21,203 nt of DNA from a bacterium. GTDB lineage: Bacteria; ARS69. The notes under the pieces were generated by a model that did not search any database, had not been told where the DNA came from, and saw nothing but the letters and a program-made list of their open reading frames with translations. Both the position numbers and the translations under genes were made by a program. Position 1 is the stretch's first letter. Each line of letters opens with the position of its first letter. Positions 16,182 through 21,203 of the stretch are shown here, piece by piece. The stretch spans positions 1-21,203 of the forward strand of contig JALGZR010000079.1 in assembly GCA_025774805.1 (NCBI GenBank). The letters run 5' to 3'.

Positions 16182-17393
16182 CTACGTGCCGTACTTCTCG
16201 ATGATCCCCTTCTTGTCCAGACCGAGGATACCGTACTTCTCCCCCACCTTGCGAAAGGCCTCGACGCAGCGATCGATGTGCTCCGTCTCGTGGGCGGCGG
16301 AGAGCTGCACCCGGATGCGGGCCGCGCCCGCCGGCACCACCGGAAAGGAGAACCCGATCACGTAGATCCCCTCGGCGTACATGTCGCGGGCCATGTCGTT
16401 CGCGAGCTTCGCGTTGTAGGTCATCACGGGGACGATCGGGGTCACGCCCGGGCGGACGTTGAGACCCGCTTCGGTGATCTTCTCGCGGAAGTATTTCGTG
16501 TTCGCCTCGAGCTTGTCCCGGCGTTCGGTCGTGCTCGACACCAGGTCCACCACCCTGATGGAGGCGGCCGTGATGACCGGGGAGAGCGTGTTGCTGAAGA
16601 GGTAGGGACGGGCCCGTTGCCGGCAGAGCTCGACGAGCTCGGCCCGGCCCGAGACACATCCGCCCGAGGCGCCGCCGAGGGCCTTGCCGAGCGTCGTCGT
16701 GATGAGATCGATCTTGCCCATCACGCCGAAGTGCTCGTGGGTGCCCCGCCCCGTCTTGCCGATGAAACCCGAGGCGTGGGAGTCGTCGAGGAGGACCATC
16801 GCGTCATGCTCCTCGGCGAGCGCCACGATCTCGTCCAACGGCGCGAGATCGCCGTCCATCGAGAAGACGCCGTCGGTCACGATAATCCGCGAGCGCTTGT
16901 CCCGGTGCATCTCCAGCTTCTTCCGGAGGTGCTTCATGTCCATGTGCTTGAACGTGTCGTACTCGGCGGCGCAGAGCCGGATCCCGTCGACGAGCGACGC
17001 GTGTATGAGCCGGTCGGCGATGATCACGTCATCGCTGCCGAGAATCGCCTCGAAGACGCCCGCGTTCGCGTCGAGGCAGGACGAGAAGAGCAGCGTGGCC
17101 TCCGTCCCGAGGAACTCCGTGAGCTTGTCCTGGAGCGAGCGGTGGATGTCCTGCGTGCCGCAGATGAATCGGACCGAGCTCAGGCCGTAGCCCCGCGACT
17201 CCAGACCCTCGTGCGCGGCCTGGATGACGTCGGGGTGGCTGGAAAGCCCCAGGTAGTTGTTCGCACAGAAATTGAGGACCCGCTCGTGGTCCGCCCCCTC
17301 CGGGTACTCGACCTCGATCGACGCCCCCTGGGGCGAGCAGATGAAGCGTTTCTCCTTGTAGAGCCCGCTCCCGCTCGATCCGGGAAATCGCAG
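16182..17393 (-). CDS. kbl: Kbl-type alpha-oxoamine synthase (glycine C-acetyltransferase-like), 5' end unclear or frameshifted
   Basis: This is a PLP enzyme that joins an acyl thioester to an amino acid with loss of CoA or carrier. The Kbl signatures are all there: GLYKEKRF, VLNFCANNYLGLSSHP, SVRFICGTQDIH, LIHASLVDGIRL, VTDGVFSMDG, DDSHASGFIGKTGRG, and TTTLGKALGGASGG with the PLP lysine. The 3' end is intact. The 5' end is not. The frame is open back to a stop at 17478-17480 but has no ATG, GTG or TTG until GTG 17027, which would remove about 110 essential residues. CTG 17393 is only a placeholder for the start. Dropping one base near 17367 would give ISRIEREGLYKEKRF, the usual family N-terminus, so a one-base insertion is likely. 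It directly follows the ACP gene. The amino-acid and acyl substrates are not fixed by sequence. Confidence 0.85.
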   Translation of the reverse strand: MRFPGSSGSGLYKEKRFICSPQGASIEVEYPEGADHERVLNFCANNYLGLSSHPDVIQAAHEGLESRGYGLSSVRFICGTQDIHRSLQDKLTEFLGTEATLLFSSCLDANAGVFEAILGSDDVIIADRLIHASLVDGIRLCAAEYDTFKHMDMKHLRKKLEMHRDKRSRIIVTDGVFSMDGDLAPLDEIVALAEEHDAMVLLDDSHASGFIGKTGRGTHEHFGVMGKIDLITTTLGKALGGASGGCVSGRAELVELCRQRARPYLFSNTLSPVITAASIRVVDLVSSTTERRDKLEANTKYFREKITEAGLNVRPGVTPIVPVMTYNAKLANDMARDMYAEGIYVIGFSFPVVPAGAARIRVQLSAAHETEHIDRCVEAFRKVGEKYGILGLDKKGIIEKYGT

Positions 17394-17436
17394 GCTCGCC
17401 GGCGGCGGGGAGAGCCGGTCGTCCCGCCGTCTCCGG

Positions 17437-17688
17437 CTAGCCGGACTGGTGCTTCCGAACCAGCTCGACGATGGAGCTTACGGTATCGAATGATTCGGGG
17501 GTCGCCTCCGAATCGGGCAGGGAGACGGAGTATTTCTTCTCCAGGAAAGTCTTGAGCGAGACCATGGAGAAACTGTCGACGATCCCCGACGAGATGAGCG
17601 GGGTGTCGTAGGTCACTTCGACGTCATCGTCCTCGTCGACGTACTCGTCGACGACGTACTCCAGCACTGCGTCTTTCATGTCGTCCAT
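17437..17688 (-). CDS. stand-alone acyl carrier protein
   Basis: This 83-residue acidic helical protein is an ACP. The 4'-phosphopantetheine site is S39 in SSGIVDSFSMVSL, and the VPD-like helix 3 block LEKKYSVSLPDSEATPESFDTV is typical. Residues 14-24 are very acidic (DEYVDEDDDVE). It is not the fatty-acid ACP of a fab cluster: no ketosynthase, transacylase or acpS gene is near. Instead it lies between an acyl-CoA synthetase gene (47 bases upstream) and a Kbl-type synthase gene (downstream), so it probably serves that pair as a dedicated carrier. ATG 17688 has GAGAGGA 5 bases upstream; the internal Met at 17679 is a possible alternative. Confidence 0.9.
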   Translation of the reverse strand: MDDMKDAVLEYVVDEYVDEDDDVEVTYDTPLISSGIVDSFSMVSLKTFLEKKYSVSLPDSEATPESFDTVSSIVELVRKHQSG

Positions 17689-17735
17689 CGCGGTCCTCTC
17701 TCGGTTGGCGGTGCGCGACCGTCCACCGCGTCGGG

Positions 17736-19481
17736 TCAGTCGTCTTCGAGAGTGGAGAGGTCACCGGCCTCCTCCCCCCATTCCAGCGCCCGGAGGTAGC
17801 GGCGGAGAAGCTTGCCCGACCGCGTCTTGGGCAGTTTGTCAGAGTATTCGATCTCCTGGGGCATCGCCAGGGGCGAGAGTTTCTTCCGGATGAAGTTCAT
17901 GATGTCGAGCTCGAGCTCGTCCGACGGCGTGTACCCGGCGTGAAGCGTCACGAAGGCCTTCACGACTTCCATGTTCATCTGGTCCGGCTTTCCTACCGCG
18001 GCCGCTTCGGCGACCGCCTCGTGTTCGATAAGCGCCGACTCGATCTCGAAGGGGCCGACCAGGTGACCTCCGGTGTTGATGACGTCGTCGTCCCGCCCGA
18101 CGAACCAGTAGTATCCGTCGGCATCCACGCTGGCCCGGTCGCCCGACACGTACCAGATGTCGGGATTCGTGCGCAGCTCCTCCGGCGACGCGCCGTCCGG
18201 CGCTCCCACGAACTTGCTCCGGTAGACGTCGGGCTGATTCCGGTAGGCGCGGAACATCGAGGGCCATCCGGGTCGGAAGGCGATGAGCCCCACCTGACCG
18301 GGCGTGGTAACGGGGTCGTTGGTCTTCAGATCGAGGATGGCCGCCGTGATCCCGGGGAAGGGTCGTCCCATCGACCCCGGCTTGATCTTCATCCCGGGCC
18401 AGTTGGCGATCATCATTGCACCGGTCTCCGTCTGCCAGAACGTGTCGTGGAACGGCATCCCGAAGACCTCCTCGCTCCAGACCACCGCCTCGGCGTTCAG
18501 CGGCTCGCCGACCGAGGCGAGGTGGCGCAGCGACGAGAGGTCGTGCTTGCGCACGAGATCGGCGCCGTCGCGCATGAGGGAGCGGATCGCGGTCGGCGCC
18601 GAGTACCAGACGGTGACCCGATGATCCTGAATGAACCGGTACCACCGGGCGGACGTGAAGCCGGCGTCGAGGACGCACTGCGTGGCGCCGAGAGCCCACG
18701 GTCCGATGATGCCGTAGCTCGTTCCGGTCACCCAGCCCGGATCGGCAGTGCACCAGTACACGTCGTCGTCGGTCAGATCGAGAACCCAGGACGTCGTGAG
18801 CGCCTGCCCCCAGACCGAGGAATGCACGTGCTGGGCGCCCTTCGGCTGCCCCGTGGTGCCCGACGTGTAGTGGAGGACGGACGGCGCCTCCGGTCCGCCG
18901 TCGAAGTACGGGAATTCCTCCACCCGATCGGCCGCCTCGACGTCGAAGAACTCCTCTCCCTCCTTGAGCTTCGCGGGATCCCCCTCCACCACGATCACCT
19001 TCTCGAGCGCGGGAAGATCGCCCCGGATCTTGCGCACCTTCTTCACGTGTTTGCCCGTGGTGAGAATCGCCCGCGTCCCCGCACTCTCGAGGCGGACCTT
19101 CAGCGACTCGTCGCCGAACGCGGAGAAGAGGGGCTGGGCGATGCCGCCCATCTTGAGGATGCCGAGAAAAGCGAAGTAGAGCGACGGAATCTTGTCCATG
19201 AACAGACAGACGCGATCGCCGGGCGTGAGCCCCTCATCGACGAGGAGCCGGGCGAACGCGTTCGACCGGGCCCGCAGATCGTCGAACGTGTGGACGGCCT
19301 TCTTTCCGCCGAAGCCCTCCCAGAGGAGAGCCTCCTTGTCCGCTCGCCCCGACGCGCACACACGGTCCGAGCAGATGTGGCCGATGTTCAGGAGCTCGCC
19401 CTCTTTCCAGCCGAGGGCCTCTCGGGCGACGCTCCAGTCGAAGCTCGCCTGTCGCTCCAGGTAGGATCCGATGTTGCTCAC
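17736..19481 (-). CDS. AMP-forming acyl-/acetyl-CoA synthetase (AcsA-like)
   Basis: The 581-residue product belongs to the ANL adenylating superfamily. It has the phosphate-binding loop YTSGTTGQPKG (205-215), the YWCTADPGWVTGTSYGIIGP block (242-261) shared by acetyl-CoA and medium-chain synthetases, SGDRA and GRDDDVINTGGHLVGPFEIE hinge motifs, and the catalytic lysine K557 in KTRSGKLLRR. It activates a carboxylic acid to the acyl-AMP and passes it to a thiol, normally CoA. Beside an ACP gene it might instead, or also, load the carrier. The start is GTG 19481, with GGGAGG 7 bases upstream. The longer in-frame ATG at 19583 would add 34 residues without family likeness. It is the first gene of the three-gene minus-strand set. 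Confidence 0.9.
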   Translation of the reverse strand: MSNIGSYLERQASFDWSVAREALGWKEGELLNIGHICSDRVCASGRADKEALLWEGFGGKKAVHTFDDLRARSNAFARLLVDEGLTPGDRVCLFMDKIPSLYFAFLGILKMGGIAQPLFSAFGDESLKVRLESAGTRAILTTGKHVKKVRKIRGDLPALEKVIVVEGDPAKLKEGEEFFDVEAADRVEEFPYFDGGPEAPSVLHYTSGTTGQPKGAQHVHSSVWGQALTTSWVLDLTDDDVYWCTADPGWVTGTSYGIIGPWALGATQCVLDAGFTSARWYRFIQDHRVTVWYSAPTAIRSLMRDGADLVRKHDLSSLRHLASVGEPLNAEAVVWSEEVFGMPFHDTFWQTETGAMMIANWPGMKIKPGSMGRPFPGITAAILDLKTNDPVTTPGQVGLIAFRPGWPSMFRAYRNQPDVYRSKFVGAPDGASPEELRTNPDIWYVSGDRASVDADGYYWFVGRDDDVINTGGHLVGPFEIESALIEHEAVAEAAAVGKPDQMNMEVVKAFVTLHAGYTPSDELELDIMNFIRKKLSPLAMPQEIEYSDKLPKTRSGKLLRRYLRALEWGEEAGDLSTLEDD

Positions 19482-19488
19482 GTTCTTT

Positions 19489-19494
19489 CCTCCC
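19489..19494 (-). promoter_or_regulatory. ribosome binding site that fixes the acyl-CoA synthetase start
   Basis: GGGAGG on the minus strand ends 7 bases before GTG 19481. It decides for this start against the in-frame ATG at 19583. Confidence 0.65.
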
Positions 19495-19656
19495 GGAGCG
19501 GCACCGGCCCGGAGCCGGACTCCACCGTCGCGACGAGCCTGGTGAGGAATGCAGGCCAGGGCCCGGGAATGTACCAGGATCACGAAGCGGCGTCCACGGC
19601 ACCGGGGAGCGGCCTCTCTCCGTCGGGAGCGCTCGGCGCCGCGGGCTCTCCCGAGC

Positions 19657-20460
19657 TCAGCCGATCACCCAGGCGCCGTAGCCGACCACCCGGTCCCGGG
19701 GTCCGGCCGTGTCTCCGGAAGACCGAAGATCGACGTTGTGAACGGCGAGCCCCCGCCGCCGCGCGACCTCGAGAAGCCCGGCGATGGGAGTCCGGCCGCA
19801 CGCCGACTCCGGAGCGAGGTCGTCGGACCGGAGGGTCTCGATCGCCCGCGCCGTCGTCCGGTCGAGTCTCCGGGCGGTGTCGTAGTCCCGGTAATGACTG
19901 AGGTCGGAGCTGATCACGACCAGGGTCTCGGTACCGTCCCAGACGGACTCGAGAACGTCGGCCACCTCGGTGGGGGTCGCGTCCCCGACGACCAGGGGCA
20001 CGATCGTGAAGTCGTCGAGCGTCATCTGGAGAAAGGGAAGCTGGACTTCGAGGCAGTGCTCCTGTGCGTGCGCCCGGGGAGAGACCTCGACCTCGGAGCG
20101 CTCGGCCAGTCTCCCGACGGCATCCCGATCCAGGGCGACCTCACCGAGCGGGGTGGAGAATGCGTCCGCTCCCGGAAGCGCGAGCGCCCGCACCGGCGCG
20201 GTGTGCGCGGGGCCGAGGAGGGTCACGCGACGGACCACGTCGCGGACCGGACGCAGTCGCGCATAGGCGCTCGCCGCCACCGGTCCCGAGTAGACGTATC
20301 CGGCGTGCGGTGCGATCAGGGCCCGGGGGCGCCGCAACGGCTCCTCGATCGGAACCACTCCCTCCGCCTCTTCGAGCAGCGTCCGGACCGCGGACCGGAG
20401 CTCGTTCTCGCCTTCCGGATAGAACATCCCCGCCACGGCGGGGGGACGTACGGAGTTCAC
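19657..20460 (-). CDS. amrB: AmmeMemoRadiSam system protein B (Memo-like)
   Basis: This 267-residue protein of the Memo family is related to extradiol-dioxygenase-like metal sites. The signature blocks are VRPPAVAGMFYP at the N-terminus, LIAPHAGYVYSGPVAASAY, LLGPAHTAPV, HAQEHCLEVQLPFLQ, VISSDLSHY and DRVVGYGAWVI at the end. The His residues in APHAGY, HAQEH and DLSHY are the likely metal ligands. Length is typical. The start is GTG 20460, with AAGGAGA at 20467-20473 upstream. It is divergent from the radical SAM gene of the same system, 152 bases apart. The third usual partner, an AMMECR1-domain protein, is not visible in this window. The cellular role of the set is unsettled. Confidence 0.92.
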   Translation of the reverse strand: MNSVRPPAVAGMFYPEGENELRSAVRTLLEEAEGVVPIEEPLRRPRALIAPHAGYVYSGPVAASAYARLRPVRDVVRRVTLLGPAHTAPVRALALPGADAFSTPLGEVALDRDAVGRLAERSEVEVSPRAHAQEHCLEVQLPFLQMTLDDFTIVPLVVGDATPTEVADVLESVWDGTETLVVISSDLSHYRDYDTARRLDRTTARAIETLRSDDLAPESACGRTPIAGLLEVARRRGLAVHNVDLRSSGDTAGPRDRVVGYGAWVIG

Positions 20461-20612
20461 GGCCAGTCTCCTTCGGTCGGGCGGGCCGATCGGGCCCTCG
20501 CTCGGGCCGTCGGGCGCGCCGCTTGGCCCTCCGGGTTCCGATCGCTATCATGGCTGGTGCGTCCGGACCCGCCGGGCGACTCACCGCGCGACGATCCCAC
20601 GGGACGAGACCC
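20461..20612. other. divergent intergenic region between amrB and amrS
   Basis: This 152-base gap separates the two divergent genes of the AmmeMemoRadiSam pair, so both promoters should lie here and could be co-regulated. One plausible plus-strand promoter is listed separately; none is clear on the minus strand. Confidence 0.5.
20523..20551 (+). promoter_or_regulatory. possible sigma-70-type promoter for the radical SAM gene
   Basis: TTGGCC (20523-20528) and TATCAT (20546-20551) are separated by exactly 17 bases and match the -35 and -10 consensus at 4 and 5 of 6 positions. Transcription would start near 20558, about 55 bases before ATG 20613. It is the best promoter-like pair I could find in the window, but it is unproven in GC-rich DNA. 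Confidence 0.35.
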
Positions 20613-21203
20613 ATGACGGACCGCGATTCGCAGTCGACCGTCCCCGCCCGGTGGTGGCGAACGCTGCCGGACGACCGCATCCAGTGCGATCTCTGTCCGC
20701 GAGAGTGCCGCCTCCACGACGGTCAGCGCGGCGTCTGCTTCGTCCGCGCGCGCGAAGGGAGCCGGCTGGTTCTCACGACCTACGGTCGATCGAGCGGATT
20801 CTGCGTCGACCCCGTGGAGAAGAAGCCACTTTACCACTTCCTCCCCGGAAGTCCGATTCTCTCCTTCGGTACCGCCGGATGCAATCTCACCTGTAGGTTC
20901 TGCCAGAACTGGGATATCAGCAAGGCCCGGGAGACGGACGTCCTCGCCGCGGCCGCCGGACCGGACGCCATCGCCGCCAAGGCGGAGGAGCTCGGCTGCG
21001 ACTCCGTCGCGTTCACGTACAACGATCCTGTGATCTTCCTCGAGTACGCCCTCGACGTCGCCCGGGCCTGCCGGGAACGGGGAATTCGCGCCGTCGCCGT
21101 CACCGCGGGATACGTCTCGCCCGAGCCGCGCGAGGAGATGTTCCGCCACCTCGACGCGGCGAACGTCGACCTGAAGACGTTTCGGGAGGACTTCTACTAC
21201 CGT
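20613..21203 (+). CDS. amrS: AmmeMemoRadiSam system radical SAM enzyme (3' end beyond the window)
   Basis: The first 197 codons are present and the frame is open to the window edge. The N-terminus has a separate cysteine set (C25, C28, C32, with C42) in CDLCPRECRL, followed by the radical SAM motif GCNLTCRFCQNWDISKA (C90, C94, C97) and the TYNDPVIFLEYA and VTAGYVSPEP blocks. The order and spacing match the AmmeMemoRadiSam radical SAM protein, a relative of pyruvate formate-lyase activating enzymes. It should bind a 4Fe-4S cluster and cleave S-adenosylmethionine. The first cysteine group may bind zinc or a second cluster. ATG 20613 has only a weak purine-rich leader. It is divergent from the Memo-like gene. 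Confidence 0.93.
   Translation, partial: MTDRDSQSTVPARWWRTLPDDRIQCDLCPRECRLHDGQRGVCFVRAREGSRLVLTTYGRSSGFCVDPVEKKPLYHFLPGSPILSFGTAGCNLTCRFCQNWDISKARETDVLAAAAGPDAIAAKAEELGCDSVAFTYNDPVIFLEYALDVARACRERGIRAVAVTAGYVSPEPREEMFRHLDAANVDLKTFREDFYYR

Noticed and set aside
16182-17027. treating GTG 17027 as the true start of the Kbl-type gene
   Set aside because: The translated sequence upstream of it matches the family strongly (FCANNYLGLSSHP, SVRFICGTQD), so starting there would delete the essential N-terminal third.
16182-17393. calling the synthase BioF or serine palmitoyltransferase outright
   Set aside because: Its motifs are those of Kbl, and no other biotin or sphingolipid gene is present in the window. 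The link to lipid synthesis rests only on the ACP and synthetase neighbours.

Overview
The window is GC-rich bacterial chromosome, visibly about two thirds G+C in the coding parts. The best taxonomic hint is a secreted beta-propeller protein ending in a FlgD/type IX-like sorting domain, next to a bacterial STT3-type oligosaccharyltransferase. That mix suggests an uncultured FCB-group or Eisenbacteria/Krumholzibacteria-like lineage. This is a low-confidence inference: there is no rRNA gene to settle it. I found no tRNA, rRNA, CRISPR array, phage module or intact insertion sequence.

Layout. Bases 1-2665 are gene-poor. They hold one monoheme cytochrome c (929-1513) and the C-terminal remnant of an IS1380-type transposase (1741-2106, minus). 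Bases 2666-4895 encode two secreted proteins on the plus strand: an Asp-box propeller with a sorting domain, probably frameshifted in a run of nine Gs at its 3' end, and a 186-residue secreted protein of unknown function. Bases 5075-6658 (minus) carry a conserved membrane-anchored protein and an EamA transporter. Bases 6805-11543 (plus) carry a DUF4097-like repeat protein, an STT3-like glycosyltransferase, and an organophosphate:phosphate antiporter that overlaps the STT3 gene by ATGA.

Bases 11485-16057 (minus) form a phosphate-themed run: a lipoprotein of the alkaline phosphatase/sulfatase superfamily with Thr at the nucleophile position, Ppx/GppA phosphatase, a DUF47 PhoU-like protein and a PiT phosphate transporter. 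Gaps are 27, 25 and 72 bp. The run could release Pi outside the cell, import it and recycle polyphosphate.

Bases 16182-19481 (minus) form an acyl-activation cluster: an AMP-forming acyl-CoA synthetase, a stand-alone acyl carrier protein and a Kbl-type alpha-oxoamine synthase. This is my main candidate for an under-described system. The trio could load an acyl group on the carrier and condense it with an amino acid to an aminoketone, in analogy with bacterial sphingolipid or sulfonolipid pathways. The Kbl-type gene has no normal start codon and looks frameshifted near its 5' end.

Bases 19657-21203 hold the divergent AmmeMemoRadiSam pair: the Memo-like protein AmrB (minus) and the radical SAM enzyme AmrS (plus, cut by the window end). 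This is a widely conserved system whose role is not settled.
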